Shown: piece after piece, positions 49,376 to 57,644 of the stretch | How positions within the stretch are numbered: position 1 is the stretch's first letter | How the letters are laid out: each line of letters starts with the position of its first letter | DNA from: Neobacillus drentensis | GTDB taxonomy: Bacteria; Bacillota; Bacilli; Bacillales; Cytobacillaceae | Reading direction: 5' to 3' | NCBI RefSeq assembly: GCF_021560175.1 | Contig: NZ_CP091110.1 | Location: forward strand, 4,528,501 to 4,592,500 | DNA: 64,000 nt | Translations under genes and position numbers: made by a program | Notes under the pieces: generated by a model | The model's input: only the letters and a program-made list of their open reading frames with translations | Told to the model about the DNA's origin: nothing | Databases searched by the model: none

Positions 49376-50344
49376 TTAGTGCTGATTACCCTTTTTTTCG
49401 TACGCTTCAATGATCCTGCCGACAAGGGGATGCCGAACAACATCACTTTGTTCTAAAAAGATAAAGGAAATCCCTTTTACATTTTGCAAAATCTCTTCTG
49501 CTACAATTAAGCCGGATTTGGCGCCTTTAGGTAAATCGACTTGCGTTTGGTCACCGGTAATCACCATTTTTGACCCAAAACCCAACCTAGTCAAGAACAT
49601 TTTCATTTGTGCCTGAGTCGTATTTTGTGCCTCATCTAAGATAACGAAAGCATCATCTAATGTACGGCCACGCATGTAGGCAAGAGGAGCAATTTCAATT
49701 GTTCCCCGTTCAATAAGCCTTTGGGTATGTTCTGCCCCTAAAACATCGTTTAACGCATCGTAGAGAGGTCTTAAATAAGGGTCCACTTTCTCCTTTAAAT
49801 CACCTGGCAGGAAACCGAGGCTTTCCCCTGCTTCCACAGCAGGTCTTGTTAAAATGATTCGATTTACTTGCCCTGATTTTAGAGCATTCACGGCCATGAC
49901 AACTGCAAGATACGTTTTTCCGGTCCCGGCTGGTCCAATTCCAAACACCAAATCATTTTTCTTTATGGCTGTGACATAGTGTCTTTGTCCAAGCGTCTTA
50001 ATTCGAATTGTTTTCCCTTTAACATTTTTGCCGATTTCTTCTTCATATAAATTCACAAAATAATCCAAAGTACCTTTCTGTGCCATTTGAATGGCATATA
50101 GGACATCTCGTTGACTTATATTTATACCTTTCCGGATTACAAAAATTAACCTGTCGATTATTTCGCCTGCTAAAGTGACTTGCTCTTCATCACCAGATAA
50201 ACTGACAGATTCTCCTCTTGTAATAATCGATACATTGAGCGCTTCTTCAATTGTTTTTAGGTTTAGGTCAGAATTTCCGAGCAGCGTTATAGCTTCTGCC
50301 GGATTTTCTAACTGCACATTAATGGTTGTTAATTTCTCTGTCAT
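49376..50344 (-). CDS. phoH: PhoH-like ATPase (possible RNA helicase)
   Basis: 322 aa. N-terminal KH-like ~100 residues, then P-loop FGIGPAGTGKTYLAV and Walker B VILDEAQN. Links to RNA processing alongside YbeY. ATG at 50344 follows AAGGAG within the yqfD end, an overlap of 26 bases. Confidence 0.92.
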   Translation of the reverse strand: MTEKLTTINVQLENPAEAITLLGNSDLNLKTIEEALNVSIITRGESVSLSGDEEQVTLAGEIIDRLIFVIRKGINISQRDVLYAIQMAQKGTLDYFVNLYEEEIGKNVKGKTIRIKTLGQRHYVTAIKKNDLVFGIGPAGTGKTYLAVVMAVNALKSGQVNRIILTRPAVEAGESLGFLPGDLKEKVDPYLRPLYDALNDVLGAEHTQRLIERGTIEIAPLAYMRGRTLDDAFVILDEAQNTTQAQMKMFLTRLGFGSKMVITGDQTQVDLPKGAKSGLIVAEEILQNVKGISFIFLEQSDVVRHPLVGRIIEAYEKKGNQH

Positions 50345-51533
50345 CAGGAGTCTCCTTGGAAATCGGTTGTCCGACTGCAATGTTTTCAATTATCTTAAAA
50401 TGGATATCTAGTATAACTTTACCATTTTCTATTGCTTTGTGTAAAATTTTTTCATCTTTTATCATAGCATCCTCATCTAGACTGCTTTTTATTTGTTTTT
50501 TTGCAAGTTCTACTGCCATTTTTTCAGCCTCGCTAGTAGAATAACTCCGTTCGTACACTTCTCGCTCTCGGATTGTTTTATTCACATAAGAAATAGGCAA
50601 ATCCCAATTTAAAAAACGAATTTTATGCACATTCTTTTCTGTCTCATAATGCTTATACTCAGGTTTCCCAAAACCCCAAATAGGTACTTCTAACTTCCCT
50701 AATAAAAGGGAATGTTTTTGTTCTTCCTTCCCATTATAGACGTTAAATTTGGTGACGAGCGGAAGCTCAACATGACTTTTATACCATGTTTCTCCCCAAA
50801 CTTCACCTTTAGCAGCAGTAATTTCAGGTTGATCTTCTTTTCCAAATGCACCAGAAACGAGTAACTGGCCTTTTTCAACATGATCATGAATATCAACCAT
50901 CTTTTGCCCGCTTTCCACAAACATTTTTACAATGATGGCCTTCTTTTTTGCAATAAGATTTTGTGGCGAAGATTGCTCAGGTTTTTTAGGTTCATTTTTT
51001 TCTACTACTTGCAGATGGTAGGTTGTCCCCTTTAATTCCACACCAACCCATGTTAAGGCGCCAATATTATTGGTCAATTGTCTTTGGATTCCCTCAACGT
51101 TGGCAACAAGAAATTGGACTTTTCCAATTTTAACGCCCATCTTGTCCAATTCTTTACGAATTTGATACTCAGTTGCTGGTTTTGCCCCCTTAATTTCAAT
51201 TCCCCAAATCATATTAGACAGGAGCAAAATAATAAATAAAAAGGCGGCGGCTCCCAACATAAAGCCGCTGTTTTTCAACAACCTTTTAAGTAGAAATGGG
51301 GCACCGCTACGCTGTAAAAAAGTAATTTTGCATTCACTTTTCCTTGCAAACCTTCTTATCTTAAGGGCATCTTGAACCCGCATCTTGAATGTAATGGTCT
51401 CAGTGCCATGCCGTTTGACATGCCAAATATGTAAACCGTTTCTTGTTAAAACATTTAAAAAACGTTCGAGCCCTTTGCCAGATACTCTTACGGTAACTCT
51501 GCCATAGAGAAATTCAATCCACTGGTTTTTCAT
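50319..51533 (-). CDS. yqfD: Sporulation protein YqfD (SpoIVFB-like membrane partner)
   Basis: 404 aa. N-terminal ~85 residue cytosolic part, a transmembrane helix (about 92-113), then an extracytoplasmic domain with POTRA-like beginning (GAKPATEYQIRKEL). Sporulation protein of SigE regulon, forms an operon with yqfC by a 4-base overlap. Confidence 0.9.
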   Translation of the reverse strand: MKNQWIEFLYGRVTVRVSGKGLERFLNVLTRNGLHIWHVKRHGTETITFKMRVQDALKIRRFARKSECKITFLQRSGAPFLLKRLLKNSGFMLGAAAFLFIILLLSNMIWGIEIKGAKPATEYQIRKELDKMGVKIGKVQFLVANVEGIQRQLTNNIGALTWVGVELKGTTYHLQVVEKNEPKKPEQSSPQNLIAKKKAIIVKMFVESGQKMVDIHDHVEKGQLLVSGAFGKEDQPEITAAKGEVWGETWYKSHVELPLVTKFNVYNGKEEQKHSLLLGKLEVPIWGFGKPEYKHYETEKNVHKIRFLNWDLPISYVNKTIREREVYERSYSTSEAEKMAVELAKKQIKSSLDEDAMIKDEKILHKAIENGKVILDIHFKIIENIAVGQPISKETPDDREINNH

Positions 51534-51832
51534 TTTGTGCCTCCCGCATCTTCATTTATATAAATGACCTGATCTATCTTTCCTTGCAATAAAATTTCTT
51601 CAGGCAGAATGGTTTTTATGACAAACCCCTTACCTTTTATTAACAATTGGCCCTGTTTTAACAACAAACGGAGTTCTTTATCAGTAAAAGACAGCAGGCC
51701 GCGGTGATTTTCTACATATATATGGATATGTCCAATCATTGTAATTCGTGGCAGGTCCATCATGACATCTTGAGGAAGATCCATTTTATTAGCCATCCAA
51801 TTTCGAACACGCTGGCCCCATTTTTTTGCCAT
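51530..51832 (-). CDS. yqfC: Sporulation protein YqfC
   Basis: 100 aa. YabP/YqfC family, SigE-dependent sporulation protein expressed in the mother cell in B. subtilis. MDLPQDVMMDLPRITMIG and the C-terminal KIDQVIYI are the family marks. ATG at 51832 stands at the end of a terminator-like hairpin, see 51833-51880. Confidence 0.92.
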   Translation of the reverse strand: MAKKWGQRVRNWMANKMDLPQDVMMDLPRITMIGHIHIYVENHRGLLSFTDKELRLLLKQGQLLIKGKGFVIKTILPEEILLQGKIDQVIYINEDAGGTK

Positions 51833-51880
51833 AAAAAAGAACCCCCTTTCATCTCATATTTATGAAATGAAAGAGGGTTC
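51833..51880 (-). terminator. Terminator hairpin whose 3' arm contains the yqfC ribosome site
   Basis: Minus strand stem GAACCCTCTTTCAT / ATGAAAGGGGGTTC (one mismatch), 14-base loop, then TTTTTT directly touching the yqfC ATG. The 3' arm holds AAAGGGGG (51849-51842), the only ribosome site for yqfC. It may terminate the upstream gvp transcript and also gate yqfC translation. Confidence 0.8.
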
Positions 51881-51916
51881 TAGCACCTTTTTTATAATAA
51901 AACTCCCAACCTAGCC

Positions 51917-51981
51917 GGCTATTATAGGCTGCGTAAAAAGGGGGCGCGGGATTTTCCCGCAGCCGCTGTGTCAGAATAGCC
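51917..51981. repeat. Nested inverted repeats of unknown role
   Basis: Outer arms GGCTATT / AATAGCC (51917-51923, 51975-51981), inner arms GGCTGCG / CGCAGCC (51927-51933, 51958-51964), and a GCGGGA-type inner pair. GC-rich relative to its surroundings; between gvpU and the yqfC hairpin. Confidence 0.6.
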
Positions 51982-52049
51982 TCAAAGGTGTTGAAAATAC
52001 AATTTTATTTACACCTGATAGTTGATTATTGTATATTTTATAATCCACA

Positions 52050-52448
52050 CTATTTATCACTGTTTTCATATATCTTCCCTAGAAAGAATCCATTTACTTC
52101 AGTGAGTTTACCTCTCCAGAGTATGTCCCCCTTTGAAGGTGTCGGTTTGCTGTCTCCACAGTATACCTTGGTTTCTTTCATATGGATGAAGTTCGCTTCC
52201 GAGTCGATATCAGATTGGGTTGATTTTCCGGCATTACTAAGCTGTTCGCTTAACATTATCGCAATATCATCACCATCTTTAAATATTTCACTCAATGTGT
52301 CAAAATATTCCTTGGCTGATATTATAGTTCCGGTAATAACCGACCCATTTACATTTAGGGTAATATCTAAGGAGAAATTATGTTTATTCGCTGCTTGTAC
52401 GAAAAACTCAAGAATGTTGTCTTTTGTTGGACCAGAACCAATACTCAT
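52050..52448 (-). CDS. gvpU: Gas vesicle protein GvpU
   Basis: 132 aa. Last gene of the cluster. Mostly beta/alpha soluble protein, with the LDITLNVNGSVITGTIISAKEYF strand pair near 28-50 that matches GvpU of Priestia megaterium by general appearance. GvpU there governs gas vesicle clustering. AAAGGAGAG precedes the ATG, 2 bases after the 623-aa gene. Confidence 0.8.
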   Translation of the reverse strand: MSIGSGPTKDNILEFFVQAANKHNFSLDITLNVNGSVITGTIISAKEYFDTLSEIFKDGDDIAIMLSEQLSNAGKSTQSDIDSEANFIHMKETKVYCGDSKPTPSKGDILWRGKLTEVNGFFLGKIYENSDK

Positions 52449-52450
52449 TA

Positions 52451-54322
52451 TTAGCTCTCCTTTCTCAATCCATTTAGGAGAAGATAGGTATCCTCATCCT
52501 CGTTAAGAACTGTGTAACTATCCTTGTCCGCATTGGCTGGCTTAGTGGATTTTGATCCTTTGTTACCTGAGTTACCTTTATTGTTTTTGCTGGATTTAGT
52601 ATTCTTCTTACTATTATTTGGATTTTCATCCTGTTTACTTTCTTCTTGATTTTTATCGTTTAGTTTTTTTTTACCTTCATATTCGCTTTGGTCCTGGCTT
52701 ACTTCCTCATCATCAGAGTCAGCGTCGTCTTCAGAGTCAATATTTTCGCTGTCCTCTTGATCTTCTGCGTGAGAGTTTTCTCCGCTGGAACCTTTTTGTT
52801 GTGAATCTTTTTTGAGTTCATCTTCATTTCCTTCATTTGAAGATTCTTCGTTTTTACTTTTACCTTCTTTATCTGGGTTTCCGTCTTCCTCATCTTGGTC
52901 AGATTCTTGGCTTGCTGAGTTCTTTGTACTATTACTCTGGCCTATTGCTAGGGTACTGTTCGTCTCGTTATCTCTATTACTCTTTTTTTGGCCCGCTTGA
53001 GAATGATCTTTGTTTTCTAAGTGATCAAGTTGGCCATTCTGTGTGCCTGCCTCGGTTTCTCCTTTACTTTGACCTTCCTGTGTAACCTCTGCCTTTTCTG
53101 AACCTTCTTTTTTTTGGCTTTGTTGGGAACCTTCTTGGTTTTCTTTCTCATTAGCGGTTAGCTGTCCTTGTGCTTCTGAGTTTTCTTCTGTTTCATTCGA
53201 ATTTCCTTTATTTCTATCAGGCTTTTGCGTGCCACCCTGTTTTTCTTCAAGCATTTTAGCCAGCAACTCTTCAATTTTGCCTAATCGACCCTGTAATTGT
53301 TCATTTTCTTTCTTTACAGCTTCATAATCACTGTTTTTTGGTTCATCTTCGTTACTGGACTCACCTTGGCCTTTAACTTGGGTTTGTCCACCACCTTCAC
53401 TTTTTGCTAGGCCCTCGGATTGAGATTGCTCTTTTTCGCTATCCATTGGGCTCTCGGACTGTGATTGAGATTCCTCACTTTCCTTCTGGGCCTTTGATTG
53501 AATCTGTGTTCCCTGTCTATCCCCTTTGGTACCTTCTAACTTAGATTGAGATCCTTCACTATCCTGACCGCCGGATTGAAATACCGTCTCATGTCTTTTC
53601 AAAGGTCCCTGTAAATGAGATTCTGATTCCTTGCCACTCTCTTTGCTTGCAGACTGATTTTGAGATCCTTGATTACTCTTTAATTGTTCAGATTCCTCAC
53701 TATCCTTCTGACCCTTTGTTTCAGATTTCCCCTTGCCGCTGCCCACCTGGTCTTGTTGTGTACCTTCCTGTTTTGTGCTCATTACATTTGATAAGGAAGA
53801 CCCTTTTCCTGATTCGCTGTTTTTCTCTTCCTTCATTTGGACTTGGCTCTGGCCATTTCCATCCATTAGCTTCATCAGCATTCCTTCTAATCTATCAAGT
53901 CTGTCATTAAGACTGCCGCTTTCTTGATTGGATTTCTGTTCATTCTTATTCGAAGACTTATTTTCAGCCCCCGCTGACATTCCATTGCCGTTGGTTTCCT
54001 CTATTGAATCCCCATCTTGTTTGCCAAACAGTTTTGAAGTTGAATTTTTAATGGTAACAACGGCATTCTTTGATTTCTCCTTCACTGCCTGTCCAATCCC
54101 GGATCCGGAGCTTTTTAATTTATCCACAGAAATCGTTTCCCTAACCTTTTTGCCGTTCTCAGGGGTTGCCAAATATCCAACAGCTGCACCAATCATACCG
54201 CCTGCGATTGAACGTTTAAGCGTGCCGCTGTTTGAGCTGTTTGTGTTTTGTGTTTCCTCTGCTTCATTTTGAGTGTTGTTTGTTTCATCTGTTTGGTTTT
54301 CCATTTTTTTAGTTTCTGCCAT
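52451..54322 (-). CDS. gvpT: GvpT-like protein with giant low-complexity extension (623 aa)
   Basis: Residues 1-100 align closely with the neighbouring 167-aa GvpT: polar Q/N/T-rich start, a glycine-rich hydrophobic helix (RSIAGGMIGAAVGYLATPEN, 37-56; YtxH-like), then GIGQAVKEKSKNAV. A short coil LNDRLDRLEGMLMKLM follows (138-153). Then about 450 residues rich in Ser, Gln, Glu, Lys, Gly and Asn, without Cys or Trp, interrupted only by a second coil ENEQLQGRLGKIEELLAKML (339-358). Imperfect repeats of KGQKDSEESEQ type occur at about 203, 251 and 278. Residues 527-560 are strongly acidic, 570-595 Lys/Asn/Ser rich, and the last 20 (TVLNEDEDTYLLLNGLRKES) look ordered. GGAGGG before ATG. Confidence 0.8.
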   Translation of the reverse strand: MAETKKMENQTDETNNTQNEAEETQNTNSSNSGTLKRSIAGGMIGAAVGYLATPENGKKVRETISVDKLKSSGSGIGQAVKEKSKNAVVTIKNSTSKLFGKQDGDSIEETNGNGMSAGAENKSSNKNEQKSNQESGSLNDRLDRLEGMLMKLMDGNGQSQVQMKEEKNSESGKGSSLSNVMSTKQEGTQQDQVGSGKGKSETKGQKDSEESEQLKSNQGSQNQSASKESGKESESHLQGPLKRHETVFQSGGQDSEGSQSKLEGTKGDRQGTQIQSKAQKESEESQSQSESPMDSEKEQSQSEGLAKSEGGGQTQVKGQGESSNEDEPKNSDYEAVKKENEQLQGRLGKIEELLAKMLEEKQGGTQKPDRNKGNSNETEENSEAQGQLTANEKENQEGSQQSQKKEGSEKAEVTQEGQSKGETEAGTQNGQLDHLENKDHSQAGQKKSNRDNETNSTLAIGQSNSTKNSASQESDQDEEDGNPDKEGKSKNEESSNEGNEDELKKDSQQKGSSGENSHAEDQEDSENIDSEDDADSDDEEVSQDQSEYEGKKKLNDKNQEESKQDENPNNSKKNTKSSKNNKGNSGNKGSKSTKPANADKDSYTVLNEDEDTYLLLNGLRKES

Positions 54323-54388
54323 TTAAAAAACCCTCCAATTTTAGTTTGATATATATATAGAAAAAAATCTTACAAGCCTGGGCGTTAC

Positions 54389-54892
54389 CTATGCTGATTT
54401 CTGGCCTACTTTTTGTTCAATCAGCTTCGAAAGCAATTCTTCTAAGCGATCTAACCTTTCATTGACGTTTTCATTGCCTTCCTTTCGAGACGATTTCTTT
54501 GATTGTTTCGCACTTTTCTTAACACCGGACTCAACACTTGTTTCATTTTCAGCCGTTCCATCCTGTACTTGGGAGTATCCTTCTACTAAAACATCATCTT
54601 TTTTATGAAATAGCTTGCCGATAGAGCCGACTGCTTTTTTTGATTTTTCCTTTACGGCCTGTCCGATGTCAGAGCCAGTGCTTTTTAATTTATCCGTTGG
54701 TACCATCTCCAGCAGTTTTTTTCCATTCTCAGGAGTCGCCAAATATCCGACTGTTGCTCCAATCAAGCCGCCTGCTAAAGAACGTTTGATCTGGCTGCCG
54801 TTTGTTCCTTTCTCGTTTTTGGTTTCATCTGTCTTGTTTTGTTGGTTGTCTGTTTCGTCAGTTTGGTTTTCGTGGTTTTTGGTTTGTTCCAT
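54389..54892 (-). CDS. gvpT: Gas vesicle protein GvpT (YtxH-like, 167 aa)
   Basis: Hydrophilic start (30 residues with TDET repeats), glycine-rich hydrophobic segment KRSLAGGLIGATVGYLATPE (36-55), basic SKKAVGSIGKLFHKKDD, and a C-terminal coil NERLDRLEELLSKLIEQK (144-161). Small accessory protein, function not established. Tandem paralogue of the next gene. AAGGAGG precedes the ATG. Confidence 0.82.
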   Translation of the reverse strand: MEQTKNHENQTDETDNQQNKTDETKNEKGTNGSQIKRSLAGGLIGATVGYLATPENGKKLLEMVPTDKLKSTGSDIGQAVKEKSKKAVGSIGKLFHKKDDVLVEGYSQVQDGTAENETSVESGVKKSAKQSKKSSRKEGNENVNERLDRLEELLSKLIEQKVGQKSA

Positions 54893-54908
54893 GATAAAAT
54901 CCTCCTTA

Positions 54909-55235
54909 TTAATAATTGAAGTCTGGTGAATTTAAGCGGTTCGTGGAGATACTTTTTTCAAGAGATTCAACCCGTTCCAGAAGCCTCTTATTCTCTTCCT
55001 CAAGCACTTTGTTTGTGTGTTCTGAGGCTTTAGAGGTTAAATATGGATCGGTTTCCCACCAGTCCATGCCAATTTCTTTTGCCTTATCAACAGAAGCTAC
55101 AATCAGGCGGATTTTAATGGTAAGCAGTTCGATATCCGCAATCCCTACTGTAATATCACCAGCAATGACAACACCCTTGTCCAGTATTTTTTCAAGTACG
55201 TCTACAATAGTACTTGATTGCATGGAATGTTCCAT
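54909..55235 (-). CDS. gvpJ: Gas vesicle protein GvpJ
   Basis: 108 aa. GvpA-family core (residues 8-60: VDVLEKILDKGVVIAGDITVG ... IRLIVASVD) with a C-terminal coil EENKRLLERVESLEKSI. Minor shell or cone-tip protein needed for nucleation in studied clusters. AAAGGAGG upstream. Confidence 0.9.
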   Translation of the reverse strand: MEHSMQSSTIVDVLEKILDKGVVIAGDITVGIADIELLTIKIRLIVASVDKAKEIGMDWWETDPYLTSKASEHTNKVLEEENKRLLERVESLEKSISTNRLNSPDFNY

Positions 55236-55257
55236 TTAAAATTCCTCCTTTCCTGGT

Positions 55258-55545
55258 TTAAAGTAAGCTTCCTAAAGGACCCAAATCGATGTTCAAATCT
55301 TTATCATCAAGGCCAAAAATTTCTTTTAATTCTTCCATTTTTTCTTCAAGATTCATTAAAGCGACACCCAGGTTTTCAATTTGCTCATCTGTCAGCGTCC
55401 CGCCTTCAACCCTTCTAATGGCATGCCGTTCTACAATTTGCCGCAGCAGCTCAATGACAGTTAACACTAACTGTGCTAATCCATGTTCTGCATTATCCGG
55501 ATCCAGATTAATCTTTCCATTTGGTGTTTGGCTGGCCGGTTGCAT
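55258..55545 (-). CDS. gvpK: Gas vesicle protein GvpK
   Basis: 95 aa soluble helical protein. GLAQLVLTVIELLRQIVERHA (about 25-45) and the GGTLTDEQIENLG segment are GvpK signatures. ATG at 55545 behind GGGAGG; starts within the end of gvpS. Confidence 0.9.
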   Translation of the reverse strand: MQPASQTPNGKINLDPDNAEHGLAQLVLTVIELLRQIVERHAIRRVEGGTLTDEQIENLGVALMNLEEKMEELKEIFGLDDKDLNIDLGPLGSLL

Positions 55546-55780
55546 CAATCAATGCCTCCCTCTGTGTATCAAATTCTTCTGAGGATACAGTTTTACGGTT
55601 TTGAGCTTGAACCAAAGATTCAACCGACGCAATTAGGAGCCGCAAATCCAGGTAAACAAGATCAATCCCGGCAATAGAGATAACTAAATCTGCTTTTATC
55701 GCTACACCCTTATCAAGAATGACATCCAAAATATCAATTAACGCGATATCCTTGTTTTCAATTGATTCCATTACAGACAT
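55508..55780 (-). CDS. gvpS: Gas vesicle protein GvpS (GvpA family)
   Basis: 90 aa. GvpA-like core: IDILDVILDKGVAIKADLV, then GIDLVYLDLRLLIASVESL. Third GvpA-family member of the cluster. ATG at 55780 with GTGAGG 8 bases before; longer reading would run into gvpL. Overlaps gvpK by 38 bases. Confidence 0.88.
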   Translation of the reverse strand: MSVMESIENKDIALIDILDVILDKGVAIKADLVISIAGIDLVYLDLRLLIASVESLVQAQNRKTVSSEEFDTQREALIDATGQPNTKWKD

Positions 55781-55794
55781 ATGCTTGGCCTCAC

Positions 55795-56601
55795 TTATGA
55801 AACGCTGGAAAAATGGTAAGCAGGCCATGGCCCCGTTGCCACAAACAGCCATCCTCTTTCCTGCATAAAATTTTGATATTGTTGGATTTTTTCCCTGAAT
55901 GGCTCCACTTGCGATTTAGTAACAAGATAGACACCGTTCCATGGCATCTTCTCTTGCCTGCCTGTCACCTGGCTGCTCCAAGCTCTTTTCACATTAGCTT
56001 TTAGCGCCAACTTAGCTAAATCCGAGTGGACTTGCTCACTCACCTTGTTTTTCTCTTCCTCAAGCTGCAAATCTACCAATTTTTCAAGCTTTTTCTTTTC
56101 GAAAAATTGCCGTCCTTTTGGCAGCTTGCTGATTTCTTCCCGTTTCGCCTCTATCACGGTGTTGCTTTCACTTACTTGTTTTTTTAGGAGTTCATCCTGA
56201 CAGTAAATTTTCAAATTCCATTCTTCATTTCCGGAAATTCTGTCAAACGTCTCCAGTATTTTGGGTTCATTCGCCTTTACCGTCGTCTCCAAATTGGCTT
56301 TATTTTTATAAAGAGTACAAAACTTCAATGGGATCACCGTGATCATCGTTGATAGATGCATTAACGTTTCATGATGATGAAAGGCCTTTTCCTGCAGCCA
56401 TTCCATATCACTGTTGATCAGGTCTTGAATACTGTCTTCCGAGTATTGTCCCGATTCAAGGTTACAAACAATTGCGGTAATTTCGTCTAACTGAATCGTG
56501 TATAAATTACTGGTACCATCAAAGCCTTTTAAAAATGATATCGAGTTCTTAACTGCTTCGGCGGTGGGAATTAATCCATATAAATAAATTAGACCGTCCA
56601 T
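55795..56601 (-). CDS. gvpL: Gas vesicle protein GvpL (GvpF/GvpL family)
   Basis: 268 aa soluble protein, assembly factor. LIYLYGLIP start, ferredoxin-like fold of GvpF/L, coiled-coil region about 130-185 (KREEISKLPKGRQFFEKKKLEKLV), and C-terminal YLVTKSQVEPFREK with FVATGPWPAYHF at the end. GTGAGG upstream. Confidence 0.9.
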   Translation of the reverse strand: MDGLIYLYGLIPTAEAVKNSISFLKGFDGTSNLYTIQLDEITAIVCNLESGQYSEDSIQDLINSDMEWLQEKAFHHHETLMHLSTMITVIPLKFCTLYKNKANLETTVKANEPKILETFDRISGNEEWNLKIYCQDELLKKQVSESNTVIEAKREEISKLPKGRQFFEKKKLEKLVDLQLEEEKNKVSEQVHSDLAKLALKANVKRAWSSQVTGRQEKMPWNGVYLVTKSQVEPFREKIQQYQNFMQERGWLFVATGPWPAYHFSSVS

Positions 56602-56611
56602 CTTCTTTGCC

Positions 56612-56866
56612 TCACTTTTTCTTTGTCATCTGTTCCCATTGTTCCATTTCCCTTCGTTTAGCTACTTCGTATCTTATTAACAGCTCTTCTTCCTTTGCTT
56701 TATAGGCATCTTCTGGAATATCACCAAGTTCAAACATCATTTGAAGTTGAATCAGCTTTTGTTGAATGGTGGGAAGGTGGTACAATTCTTTATCAGCCTC
56801 TTCTTTCACCTTTTCCGCGATTTTGATCACGAGGTTAATCGGTGCAGAAACTAACTTGTGAAGCAT
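56612..56866 (-). CDS. gvpG: Gas vesicle protein GvpG
   Basis: 84 aa. All-helical small protein (LIQLQMMFELGDIPEDAYKAKEEELLIRYE), C-terminal Lys-rich. The ATG overlaps the gvpF stop by one base (TGATG). Confidence 0.9.
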   Translation of the reverse strand: MLHKLVSAPINLVIKIAEKVKEEADKELYHLPTIQQKLIQLQMMFELGDIPEDAYKAKEEELLIRYEVAKRREMEQWEQMTKKK

Positions 56867-57630
56867 CAGGCATCGACGGTTAATCTGATATTCACAAAGT
56901 TATATGCAGGCCATGGGCCGCTATAGCTGAATTCAACTTTATCGTCCCATTTGTCATGTGCTTCATTTACTTTTTGGTCAAACAAAGCTTCTTTGTCCCG
57001 ATCTACCAAAAAGGACGCATTTAACAGCATCTTCTCACTTGTTGGCTCAGTGGTTTTGGCTGCAACTGCCAGTTCCTTTAAAGGCTCGAACACCTTCTGT
57101 GCTGCATCCTGCCTTAGCGAGGCGACAATTTTCTGGGCAGCTCCTCCTAATTGCACCCGCTCGTAGTAGCTAGCGGCTTCTGATTTGCCCTGAACCGCCT
57201 TCGTCAATTTTTCAATCTGTGTATTTCCGTTCACCTGTGATTCCAGCCATTCTTTTTTTCCAATTACTTTTAATCCAAGTTCTACCTTCCCTTTGATTTC
57301 AGGAAACAGTGTTTCAAATTGCGGATACAAGTTTTCGAGCAGCACCCCTACATCTTCTTTCGAATGAAATACATTCCCAAAGCTGACCGGGATAACCGTG
57401 TCATTTCGTTTCATTACGTGCGAAACCGCATTTTGGTGCATCAATAAATTATCTTTGTTAGGGTGATAGATTTTCATTGGCACTTCGGCTGCCACCATTG
57501 CGGAGTCTTTATAGCGAATCGTAAACAGTTCTCTTTTTTCACCTTCGATTTCAATTTCTCCGAAGTTCTCATCCGAAGCTGTCTGTATTCCGCAAAAGAT
57601 ATAAATTCCCACTTTTTCCTCTTGGCTCAT
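56866..57630 (-). CDS. gvpF: Gas vesicle protein GvpF (GvpF/GvpL family)
   Basis: 254 aa from the ATG at 57630, behind AAAGGAGAG. IYIFCGIQ start, VIPVSFGNVFHSKEDV (about 95-110), and FSYSGPWPAYNFVNIRL near the C-terminus, the family ending also seen in GvpL. Lies at the shell face during assembly in models. Confidence 0.9.
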   Translation of the reverse strand: MSQEEKVGIYIFCGIQTASDENFGEIEIEGEKRELFTIRYKDSAMVAAEVPMKIYHPNKDNLLMHQNAVSHVMKRNDTVIPVSFGNVFHSKEDVGVLLENLYPQFETLFPEIKGKVELGLKVIGKKEWLESQVNGNTQIEKLTKAVQGKSEAASYYERVQLGGAAQKIVASLRQDAAQKVFEPLKELAVAAKTTEPTSEKMLLNASFLVDRDKEALFDQKVNEAHDKWDDKVEFSYSGPWPAYNFVNIRLTVDA

Positions 57631-57644
57631 GGTAAAACTCTCCT

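Noticed and set aside
52618..54272. Many plus-strand frames opposite the 623-aa gvp gene (up to 114 aa)
   Set aside because: They are mirror images of the low-complexity codons on the minus strand, Phe/Leu/Ser rich and without ribosome sites.
52451..54322. Possible frameshifted or fused pseudogene because of the low-complexity stretch
   Set aside because: The frame is open for 623 codons with a good ribosome site and an ordered-looking C-terminus, and the next gene follows after 2 bases.
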